Assembly: GCA_944382705.1 (NCBI GenBank)
Contig: CALWNE010000016.1
Coordinates: 1 to 64,000 of the forward strand
Direction: 5' to 3'
Origin: an uncultured Allofournierella sp.
Lineage (GTDB): Bacteria; Bacillota; Clostridia; Oscillospirales; Ruminococcaceae
Length of the DNA stretch: 64,000 bases
Part shown: one piece after another, positions 1 through 6,520 of the stretch
Layout of the letters: every line of letters starts with the position of its first letter
How positions within the stretch are numbered: position 1 is the first letter of the stretch
The notes under the pieces: model-generated
The model's input: only the letters and a program-made list of their open reading frames with translations
What the model was told of the DNA's origin: nothing
Database searches by the model: none
Position numbers and translations under genes: made by a program

Positions 1-444
1 TGATCGTGACTGGAGTTCAGAGGTCGGTTCTTCCGCTCTAGCCTGCTTTTCTTCTTCTTCGTGCGCTGCTCTACCGCCGGTCTCCGGGTCCGCCTCTCCG
101 GGCGTTGCGCTGCCGGTGGGCTGGGTGTCGTCCTCTCCGGGCGTTGCGCTGTCGGTGGGCTGGGTGTCGTCGTCACTGGGCGTTGCGCTGCCGGTGGGCT
201 GGGTGCTGCCCTCTCCGGGCGTTTCGCTGCTGGTGGGCAGCGAGGAATCTCCATTGCCAATTGCTACGCTGGAAGACTCGCCAACCTGTGCCACTTGTGT
301 GCTGGACGAGCTGGCATCGGCTACGGATTCAACTGCACTCACGGGCAGATTGGAAAAAATCATGCTGACAGCCAGCACACAGGCCAGCAGGCGCTTATTC
401 TTGAAATGGATTTTAGGGAAGTTACTGCGATTTTTGTGCCTCAT
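1..444 (-). CDS. Repeat-rich secreted/surface protein, N-terminal part (runs off left edge)
   Basis: The minus-strand frame is open from an ATG at 444 to base 1 (148 codons), so only the N-terminal part of the gene is present. An AGGAG ribosome site lies at about 456-460. The protein begins with a basic stretch (MRHKNRSNFPKIHFKNKR) and a hydrophobic segment at about residues 19-30 followed by a small-residue cleavage region, as in a Sec signal peptide. From about residue 70 there are four imperfect 13-residue repeats of the type GSATPGEDDTQPT, encoded by a 39-bp direct repeat. After that the chain is rich in Glu, Ala and Arg. This looks like a secreted protein with a flexible acidic linker. 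Its functional domain must lie outside the window, so no function can be assigned. Confidence 0.6.
   Translation of the reverse strand, partial: MRHKNRSNFPKIHFKNKRLLACVLAVSMIFSNLPVSAVESVADASSSSTQVAQVGESSSVAIGNGDSSLPTSSETPGEGSTQPTGSATPSDDDTQPTDSATPGEDDTQPTGSATPGEADPETGGRAAHEEEEKQARAEEPTSELQSRS
95..245 (-). repeat. 39-bp tandem repeat, four copies
   Basis: Four consecutive 39-bp units start near 95, 134, 173 and 212. They differ at few positions and encode the 13-residue repeat of the partial surface gene. They are in frame and have no spacers, so this is a coding minisatellite and not a CRISPR array. Confidence 0.75.
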
Positions 445-1306
445 AAATGCAATCTCTCCTTACCATTCAACTATCCACCGGTGAGACTGATACCCTTGCA
501 CAAAGCCCAACATCGGTAACAGCCCGGATAGCTTTCCCCAGCAAATTCATAGAATAACTACGAAATGCTAAGCCGTGTATTTTAAGCTTTGTTTAAACTT
601 TATCACTTTTTGGCAAAAATTGCAAACAATGTTCTGGCCTATTTTCTTAATTTTTGCCTGCCTTTTGTAACTTTTTACGGCACATCTTCTTTTATGGATT
701 ATTGATTCCATTTATTGCAATCGATCTAATTTTAAGTTTGGCAATTTCAAGTTTTTCATGGTTAAAAGTCAGGCTCATTCTTTTTATTGTATAGATTTTT
801 GTTGTAAATCATCCAAAACAATAATTGACTAAATCATTTGTTGCTCTTGGATAGGCTTTTCATCTTTTCTTTTTATTGTTACTTTTTTAATTGATTTCGC
901 ACAAAATATTCTTGCAAAATTGTAAAAATCTCTATTTTTTATTTGTTTATTCTTTCTTATTAGTCAATTTCCACAATCAAATCAACCATTGTTTTTGAAC
1001 GAACTACACTTTTTTTATCTCATCCAAAAAATTCATGAATTTTTCTGTGGTTCATCAGAACCCTGTTTTCCATCTTGCTGCAATCCTTTTACCGGGTGGG
1101 TAATCATCTGTAATTGCAGTGGTAAGCGTTAACCCCTCATAAAGGCAGGATGCCTTTCAATCTTTATGCAGCAATCTAAAACCCACGAAACTTGCACCCC
1201 TTGAGCACCCATCCGTTCACCATTGCCTTATAGGTAATTGTTGCTCCAGCCTTTGGCATAACACAAAGAAGGCAGCTTTGCATCTCTGCAAAGCTACCTT
1301 CTTTAG
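445..1306. other. AT-rich intergenic region without a recognisable gene
   Basis: About 860 bp lie between the partial secreted-protein gene and tRNA-Gly. The stretch 540-1080 is very AT-rich, with stop codons in all frames and no ribosome site before a usable ORF. It must hold the promoter of the leftward gene, but many promoter-like hexamers occur and none stands out. An inverted pair ATTGACTAA (824-832) and TTAGTCAAT (960-968) is present but too far apart to interpret. I see no known RNA gene here apart from the terminator next to the tRNA. Confidence 0.4.
1265..1304 (-). terminator. Hairpin downstream of tRNA-Gly
   Basis: A 17-bp stem with one mismatch (AAAGAAGG..AGCTTTGCA paired with its complement) and a 4-nt loop lies directly 3' of the tRNA on the minus strand. 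The 3' arm ends in TTCTTT, so it probably ends the tRNA transcript. Confidence 0.6.
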
Positions 1307-1382
1307 TGGAGCGGATTACGGGACTCGAACCCGCAACACCCAGCTTGGGAAGCTGGTGCTCTACCAATTGAACTAAATCCGC
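1307..1382 (-). tRNA. tRNA-Gly (anticodon CCC)
   Basis: The minus strand gives a 76-nt cloverleaf including an encoded CCA. The acceptor arm is GCGGATT paired with AATCCGC, and the T arm carries GGTTCGAGTCC. The anticodon arm is CCAGC-TTCCCAA-GCTGG, whose 7-nt loop places CCC at positions 34-36, which reads GGG glycine codons. A strong hairpin follows. Confidence 0.95.
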
Positions 1383-1525
1383 ATGAATCTTTTTGAATTA
1401 TAACAGACCCTTCTCCACTTGTCAAATCTTTTTTGCTGCAAACCTTGCACTGCACTCCAAAAGGGCTTATACTTATATTGACAAATTGACAACAACATAC
1501 ATCATTCGGCAAGGAGGCAATTGCA

Positions 1526-1762
1526 ATGGGCATAAAATCCAGACTTTTGGCAGCATCGCTATGCGGCATTACCGTTTTTACGGTTATTTGGCTCCTTTCC
1601 GGGTGGCTTACCCGAACCGCTTATACAGTGGTTGTACCTGCAACCAGCCAGAGTATGCAGCACACAGCGGTTTCTTCCACTGTGGAGAATGTGGCAAGCA
1701 CCCCGCCCGCTGGTGTTCCCAATGGTTCCGTTGACCATTCCTCTCAACGGCCTCATCCATAA
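1526..1762 (+). CDS. Small single-pass membrane or secreted peptide (78 aa), unknown
   Basis: The ATG at 1526 follows an AAGGAGG site at about 1510-1516 with good spacing, and the ORF ends just before a strong terminator at 1768. The peptide begins MGIKSRLLAASLCG and has one hydrophobic segment (about residues 7-26), followed by a Ser/Thr/Pro-rich tail with no conserved motif that I recognise. A TTGACA-like box near 1487 may drive it. It is convergent with perR and shares the bidirectional terminator. The clean ribosome site and isolated transcription unit argue that it is real, but no family can be named. Confidence 0.45.
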   Translation: MGIKSRLLAASLCGITVFTVIWLLSGWLTRTAYTVVVPATSQSMQHTAVSSTVENVASTPPAGVPNGSVDHSSQRPHP

Positions 1763-1767
1763 AAAGC

Positions 1768-1812
1768 AAAAGGCACAGACCCCTCGTGCAAGAGCGGGCC
1801 TGTGCCTTTTTT
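1768..1812. terminator. Bidirectional terminator between the small peptide gene and perR
   Basis: AAAGGCACAG and CTGTGCCTTT arms flank a 20-nt loop, with A-runs on the left and T-runs on the right. The hairpin can end both the rightward small ORF and the leftward perR, whose stop is at 1818. Confidence 0.85.
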
Positions 1813-1817
1813 ATCGT

Positions 1818-2201
1818 TTAGTTTTTGTGTGTCTCTCTGCACTTGCTGCACAAGCCATAGAGATTGAGCGAGTAATGGCTTACGCAAACATCCGGACAGC
1901 CCAGGAGCATTGCATCCACACCAGACTTATCCAAAAATACATCCTCCACTTTACCGCACTGAGTGCAGTACAGATGGTCGTGATCATCCAGGGTACGGTC
2001 AAACCTGTCGGCCATGCCAGGAATAGAAACCCGGCGCATACGGCCCATGTCAACCAGGCTATTCAAATTACGATACACCGTGCCTAAGCTCAAGCCCGGG
2101 CAGTCATCCCGAATAGCAAGATATATATCGTCAGCGGTAGGATGGTCGCAACGGTTTTGCACCTGGCGCAGCACCAACTCTCTCTGCCGGGAATAACGCA
2201 T
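1818..2201 (-). CDS. perR: Fur-family peroxide-type repressor (PerR-like)
   Basis: This 127-residue protein has the Fur fold. A winged-helix DNA-binding region lies at about residues 20-58 (HPTADDIYLAIRDD, GTVYRNLNSL), followed by a metal-binding dimerisation domain. The structural zinc site is complete, with CxxC at Cys79/Cys82 and CxxC at Cys118/Cys121. His74 and His76 fit regulatory metal ligands. PerR proteins repress peroxide defence genes until metal-catalysed oxidation of a histidine releases them from DNA. The ATG at 2201 follows AAGGAGATAGG. A Per-box-like palindrome sits on the promoter (2310-2324), which supports PerR over Fur or Zur and suggests autoregulation. No peroxidase gene is adjacent. 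The subfamily call rests on the motifs and the operator. Confidence 0.85.
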   Translation of the reverse strand: MRYSRQRELVLRQVQNRCDHPTADDIYLAIRDDCPGLSLGTVYRNLNSLVDMGRMRRVSIPGMADRFDRTLDDHDHLYCTQCGKVEDVFLDKSGVDAMLLGCPDVCVSHYSLNLYGLCSKCRETHKN

Positions 2202-2309
2202 AGTCCTATCTCCTTAACTTAACCAATCGAGCATTGCTCTAGCCTTTGTTTGCGCCCACAATTGCATCAACTGCACCCCTGTGCGTCACAAACCAATACA
2301 ATCCTACCC

Positions 2310-2340
2310 TTATAGTAGTTCTAACGATTGACTTTGTCAA
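2310..2340 (-). promoter_or_regulatory. perR promoter with overlapping Per-box-like operator
   Basis: On the minus strand, TTGACA (2335-2340) and TACTAT (2312-2317) are separated by 17 bp. TTATAGTAGTTCTAA at 2310-2324 matches the Per-box consensus TTATAATNATTATAA at 11 of 14 informative positions and covers the -10 box, as expected for an autoregulated perR. Confidence 0.6.
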
Positions 2341-2416
2341 CACTTTCTGCAATTTTTCCCAGTGGTTTGCCCGAATTTCTCCAGTTTACAGGGCGCCGTC
2401 GCAAGCTATCTTGGCC

Positions 2417-3685
2417 TTATTCTCCCTTTATCTTATCCCAATAGGCTTTTGCAGCCTGTTCATTCTTATTGGCACCGTAGTGGTAATAGGTTACTCCCTG
2501 CAGAGCGTCCGGCAGGTATTGCTGCTTTACCCAGCCGCCGGGATAATCGTGGGCATACAGGTAGTGCTGCCCCTTTACCTTTGCGTCTTCCCCATCAAAG
2601 TGTTTGTTTTGCAGCTGGCGGGGAATGGGGCCACTGCGGCCTCTGCGCAAATCCGCCATGGCCTGGTTAATGCCCATATAGGCCGTGTTGGATTTGGGGC
2701 TGGTGGCCACCAACACCACCGCATCTGCCAGAGGAATGCGAGCCTCCGGCAAGCCCAGCATATTGGCGGCATCCACCGCTGCTTTTACAATGGGAATAAT
2801 TTGTGGGTAAGCCAGGCCCACATCCTCGCAGGCGCAAACCATCAGCCGGCGGCAGGCACTTACCAGGTCCCCTGCTTCCAGCAAGCGGGCCAAATAGTGC
2901 AGAGCTGCATCCGGGTCGGAGCCGCGCATGGATTTTTGAAAAGCCGATACAATGTCGTAGTGGTCGTCCCCTTCCCGGTCGTACCGCATAGCGGTGCGGC
3001 GGGCCACCTGCTGAATCATTTCCAGCGTGATGCGGCGCACTCCATCCTGGTCCGAAACAGCCGCATTGGCAGCAAACTCCAGGCAGCCCAGCGCCTTGCG
3101 CATATCACCGCCGCAGGCATCGGCCAGATACTGCTGAGCCTCCGGCAGCATCTCCAACGGAGCAGTCCCCTGCTCGTTGAGAGCCGCCATGGCATTGCAC
3201 AGCCCCTGTTCCACATCTTTGGAAGTAAGGGGTTTGAACTCAAACACCGTGCAGCGGCTTAACAGCGCATTGTAGATATAAAAATAGGGGTTTTCGGTGG
3301 TGGAGGCAATTAAGGTAACCGAGCCCTCCTCAATGCACTCCAGCAAACTCTGCTGCTGTTTTTTGTTCAGATATTGAATCTCATCCAGGTATAGCAGAAT
3401 GCCGGATGTGCTGGCCAATGTGCCAATTTCCGCCAGAACTGCCTTGATGTCACTGGTGGAGGCAGACGTGCCGTTCAGTTTGTGCAGCCGCATTCCGCTG
3501 TTTTCGGCCAAAATGCGGGCTACTGTAGTTTTGCCAACGCCGGAAGGTCCGTAAAAAATCATGTTGGGAATCCGGCCACTTTCGATGGTGCGCCGAAATA
3601 CGCAGTCCTTTCCCAGCAGATGCTGCTGGCCACAAACCTGATCCAACGATTGGGGGCGCAGTTGCTGTGCCAATGGCTGCTGCAT
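2417..3685 (-). CDS. rarA: RarA/MgsA-type AAA+ ATPase (replication-associated recombination protein A)
   Basis: A 422-residue clamp-loader-like AAA+ ATPase of the family that acts at stalled replication forks. Walker A is GPSGVGKTT (about residues 49-57) and Walker B is LYLDEIQYLNKKQQ, followed by a sensor/arginine-finger region (STTENP, LLSRC). The C-terminal helical domain has the family signatures (ACEDVGLA, YPHD-like YAHDYPGG). The ATG at 3685 is chosen because it overlaps the esterase stop by one base (TAATG) and follows GGGGGCAGAAG. An upstream in-frame extension to 3796 would lie inside the esterase gene. RarA and the esterase therefore share a transcript. Confidence 0.9.
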   Translation of the reverse strand: MQQPLAQQLRPQSLDQVCGQQHLLGKDCVFRRTIESGRIPNMIFYGPSGVGKTTVARILAENSGMRLHKLNGTSASTSDIKAVLAEIGTLASTSGILLYLDEIQYLNKKQQQSLLECIEEGSVTLIASTTENPYFYIYNALLSRCTVFEFKPLTSKDVEQGLCNAMAALNEQGTAPLEMLPEAQQYLADACGGDMRKALGCLEFAANAAVSDQDGVRRITLEMIQQVARRTAMRYDREGDDHYDIVSAFQKSMRGSDPDAALHYLARLLEAGDLVSACRRLMVCACEDVGLAYPQIIPIVKAAVDAANMLGLPEARIPLADAVVLVATSPKSNTAYMGINQAMADLRRGRSGPIPRQLQNKHFDGEDAKVKGQHYLYAHDYPGGWVKQQYLPDALQGVTYYHYGANKNEQAAKAYWDKIKGE

Positions 3686-4527
3686 TATCTTCTGCCCCCT
3701 TCCCGGTAGACCGGGCAGTCCCAGGCTCCCAGCACCCGGTTTGCATACCCTGGGCTTACAAACAAATCCATGGCATACACCAGGCTTCTGTCCCAAACAG
3801 CCCAGTCATGGCCGCCATCCCACTCCATATAGGTATAGTCCAGCCCCAATGCATGGGCCGCAGCACGAAATTCCTGGTTCTGCTGGTAGATGTAATAGGG
3901 CTCATGGTCCTGCCTGCCGGTGGTGCACAGAATTTTGGGTTGCTGCTCTTTTGGCAGCTCTGCCGCCCGGCGCGCCAGGTGGAACAAGTCCCGTTCCGGG
4001 GGCAGCTCCAGTGCCGGGCCATATACCGGCTCAAAGGCAAAACGAACCAGTGGGTTCTCGCTTTGCTCCAGCATACGGTGTACTGCCACTGCACCCGAAA
4101 AGCTGGCACAGCCTGCATACCGTTCTGGCTGGCTCAGGCCCAGCAGCAGTGCGCCGTATCCACCCATGGACAGGCCGCAAACAAAATTCTGCTCCCGCTC
4201 AGTGGGCAGGGCAACCGTCTGAGCCAGGCAGACCGGCATCTCCTTGGTTAGCCAGGTGTAGTAAGCCTGCTGGGCGGCGGTATCATGGTAAAAGGAGTTG
4301 GCTGCATCCGGTATGACCAAAGCCAGGTTATTCTCCCGTGCATAGCGCACCACCGGAACCATCTGAATCCAGTCATCCCCATCGTTCGTATAGCCATGCA
4401 GCAGGGTAAACACCCCTTTAATGGGTTCCTGCCTGCTGCCCTGCCCTCCCTCGGTGGGCAGGTACACTCTCACGGTGGTAGGGCTCATAAGGGCCTGGCT
4501 TTTAAATTTGCAGTTCAACAATGCCAT
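3685..4527 (-). CDS. Alpha/beta-hydrolase, esterase-D-like family
   Basis: A 280-residue cytoplasmic serine hydrolase resembling the putative-esterase/tributyrin esterase family. The nucleophile elbow is GLSMGG with Ser120. An HGYTND oxyanion segment lies at about residue 44. The probable catalytic acid is in GRQDHEPYY and the catalytic His in GGHDWAVWD. Related proteins hydrolyse short-chain acyl esters, but the substrate cannot be inferred here. A ribosome site AGGAAAGGACC precedes the ATG at 4527. The gene lies 75 bp downstream of glyA, with a GC-rich hairpin between them, and is translationally coupled to rarA. There is no signal peptide. Confidence 0.85.
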   Translation of the reverse strand: MALLNCKFKSQALMSPTTVRVYLPTEGGQGSRQEPIKGVFTLLHGYTNDGDDWIQMVPVVRYARENNLALVIPDAANSFYHDTAAQQAYYTWLTKEMPVCLAQTVALPTEREQNFVCGLSMGGYGALLLGLSQPERYAGCASFSGAVAVHRMLEQSENPLVRFAFEPVYGPALELPPERDLFHLARRAAELPKEQQPKILCTTGRQDHEPYYIYQQNQEFRAAAHALGLDYTYMEWDGGHDWAVWDRSLVYAMDLFVSPGYANRVLGAWDCPVYREGGRR

Positions 4528-4554
4528 GAACGGGTCCTTTCCTTTTGCTGAGAA

Positions 4555-4592
4555 CTGCCGCTGCTCTCCCAGCCATAGGAAAGCAGCGGCAG
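4555..4592 (-). terminator. GC-rich hairpin between glyA and the esterase gene
   Basis: Perfect 11-bp arms CTGCCGCTGCT and AGCAGCGGCAG flank a 16-nt loop. No U-run follows, so it may attenuate transcription or stabilise the glyA mRNA end instead of fully terminating. Confidence 0.45.
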
Positions 4593-4602
4593 CGCAATTT
4601 TG

Positions 4603-5856
4603 TTATTCGTACAGGGGGAATGCCTGAGTGAGCTGCTCGACCCGGGCTTCCACCGAGTGCTTTTTACCTTCAAAATCAAAGATGCAGTCCGCAATGCAAT
4701 CTGCCACCACCTGCATCTCTGCGGGGCCAAACCCCCGTGTGGTGAGTGCCGGTGTACCAATGCGCACGCCGCTGGTGACAAAGGGGCTGCGCTTTTCGCC
4801 GGGCACGGTGTTTTTGTTTACAGTGATGCGCACCTCATCCAGCCGTTGTTCCAGTTCCTTGCCGGTGCATTCTTCGTCCGAAAGGTCCACCAGCAGCAGG
4901 TGGTTATCGGTGCCGCCGCTTACCACCTTAACGCCCCGCTCCATCAACCGTTCTGCCAGGACCCGGGCATTTTCCACTACATTTTTGGCATACTGGGCAA
5001 ATTCGGGGCGCAGAGCCTCGGCAAAACATACCGCCTGTGCGGCAATGATGTGCTCCAGCGGGCCGCCCTGGGTGCCAGGGAAGATTGCCTTATCAATCTT
5101 TTTGGCCAGCTCCTCGCTGTTGGTCAGAATCAGACCGCCACGGGGGCCACGGAGGGTCTTGTGGGTGGTGGTAGTCACCACATCGGCATAGGGCATGGGG
5201 CTTTGGTGCACCCCGCCAGCCACCAGCCCCGCAATGTGAGCCATATCCACCATAAACAGTGCCCCTGCCTCCCGAGCGATTTCGGCCATCTTGTCAAAGT
5301 GAATTTCCCGTGCATAGGCCGATGCACCCGCCACCAGCAGCTTGGGTTTAACCTCCAGTGCCTGCTGACGCAGGGCCTCGTAGTCAATGCGGCCGTCCTG
5401 GTTTACACCATAGGATACAATGTTATAGTTTTTACCGCTCATGTTCACAGGGCTGCCATGGGTAAGGTGACCACCTGCCGAAAGATCCATGCCCAAAATA
5501 GTATCTCCCACTTCCAGCAGAGCAAAATAAACCGCCAGATTAGCCTGTGCGCCGGAATGGGGCTGTACATTGGCGTATTTGGCACTAAAAAGCTGACAGG
5601 CACGCCGGATGGCAATCTGTTCCACCTCATCCACGCAGCTGCATCCACCATAGTAGCGGCGGCCGGGATAGCCTTCGGCATACTTATTGGTAAGTACAGT
5701 ACCCATGGCAGCAAGCACTGCCGGGCTTACAATGTTTTCGCTGGCAATCAGCTCCAGATTACGGCGCTGGCGCTCTAATTCCCGGTTCATTGCCTGACCC
5801 AGCTCCGGGTCCTGCATTGCCACAAAACCAATTGTATCCATCATCTTCTGTTCCAT
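4603..5856 (-). CDS. glyA: Serine hydroxymethyltransferase
   Basis: A 417-residue PLP enzyme that interconverts serine and glycine with tetrahydrofolate and feeds one-carbon units to purine, thymidylate and methionine synthesis. Family signatures are LIASENIVSP near the N-terminus, the NKYAEGYPGRRYYGG segment, and the PLP-lysine motif VTTTTHKTLRGPRGG with Lys at about residue 233. QGGPLEH and the C-terminal SGVRIGTPALTTRGF region are also present. The ATG at 5856 is chosen because it has an AAAGGAG site and gives the normal length. The open frame upstream runs into an inverted-repeat element and is not coding. The leader is unusual because the element at 5925-6099 lies between the probable promoter and the gene. 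Confidence 0.97.
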   Translation of the reverse strand: MEQKMMDTIGFVAMQDPELGQAMNRELERQRRNLELIASENIVSPAVLAAMGTVLTNKYAEGYPGRRYYGGCSCVDEVEQIAIRRACQLFSAKYANVQPHSGAQANLAVYFALLEVGDTILGMDLSAGGHLTHGSPVNMSGKNYNIVSYGVNQDGRIDYEALRQQALEVKPKLLVAGASAYAREIHFDKMAEIAREAGALFMVDMAHIAGLVAGGVHQSPMPYADVVTTTTHKTLRGPRGGLILTNSEELAKKIDKAIFPGTQGGPLEHIIAAQAVCFAEALRPEFAQYAKNVVENARVLAERLMERGVKVVSGGTDNHLLLVDLSDEECTGKELEQRLDEVRITVNKNTVPGEKRSPFVTSGVRIGTPALTTRGFGPAEMQVVADCIADCIFDFEGKKHSVEARVEQLTQAFPLYE

Positions 5857-5924
5857 GACTGTTCTGCGCTCCTTTGTAAGTTTATTTTTTAGTTCAAACG
5901 ATTCATTGCCCCCAAAAATAGTTC

Positions 5925-6099
5925 TAAGGCAGCACCGTACAATTCCAGGCGGTGGAGCTTGCTGGATTTTTTCGTGAGATGGACTCAAAAGTGCAGCCAG
6001 CCCTTGCTGGATTGGCGAGCATTTTGAAAAACTACCATGGAAATTTTGGTGCCATACACCCCTTGAGCCTTTCGCCCCGAATTGTGCGGTGCTGCCCTA
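5925..6099. mobile_element. MITE-like element with terminal inverted repeats (copy 1)
   Basis: The left end reads TAAGGCAGCACCGTACAATT and the reverse complement of the right end reads TAGGGCAGCACCGCACAATT. About 24 of the first 28 positions agree. The 175-bp element has no coding capacity and begins and ends in TA, as expected for TA-target insertion. A diverged relative lies at 16195-16339. It sits inside the glyA leader. Calling it a miniature transposon is an inference; a repeated structured RNA is possible. Confidence 0.5.
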
Positions 6100-6117
6100 A
6101 AATTTACTTTATGCTTT

Positions 6118-6126
6118 AGTATACCA
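6118..6126 (-). promoter_or_regulatory. Probable glyA promoter (extended -10)
   Basis: On the minus strand the sequence is TGGTATACT, an extended -10 (TGn + TATACT at 6118-6123) with only a weak -35. Transcription from here would pass through the inverted-repeat element before reaching glyA. Confidence 0.4.
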
Positions 6127-6454
6127 TATTCTTTTGAATTTACCAGTGGTATTTGCAACTGCCAGGCTGCTGCCTTTTCACGGGCTTGGTGCATCTTAAA
6201 AAGGCACCACATCTCTTTAGAGAGCCTGCAAAAACTGGGCTTTTCAGCGATTTGTGGCTGCATCCTGTTGCCAGTACTGCCAGCCTTTTCTTTGCCGGGC
6301 AGCCGGTTTGCCTCCTCGGTTTTAAGCAGCCAGACTGTCCTCTTTTTAAAAACATTCATAGCCGCTTACAGAACAGCCCTCTTTAATTTGTTAAATATTA
6401 TTATATTTATCTTAACTTTCTATGAACATACTATAATTTTTTAACAAATAGTGC

Positions 6455-6460
6455 TATACT
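6455..6460 (+). promoter_or_regulatory. Probable ppdK -10 box
   Basis: TATACT preceded by TGC makes an extended -10 about 60 bp before the ppdK start. The -35 region is weak. Separate half-sites TTGTTAA (6388-6394) and TTAACAA (6441-6447) flank it but are too far apart for one operator. Confidence 0.4.
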
Positions 6461-6520
6461 TTAATCACCGTTTAAAGAACTCGGCATCGCTTTCACGGTG
6501 CCCCAGGGAGGTTGAAGATT

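Noticed and set aside
95..245. Possible CRISPR array
   Set aside because: The repeats are contiguous without spacers, imperfect, and in frame with a secreted protein.
1176..1569. Minus-strand ORFs overlapping tRNA-Gly
   Set aside because: Parts of their sequence are translated tRNA (GFESRNP), a common false gene call.
6082..6444. 120-codon plus-strand frame before ppdK
   Set aside because: It begins inside the terminal repeat of the inverted-repeat element, has no ribosome site, and its composition looks non-coding.
6388..6447. Possible Rex operator at ppdK
   Set aside because: TTGTTAA and TTAACAA half-sites are present but about 46 bp apart, not arranged as one palindrome.
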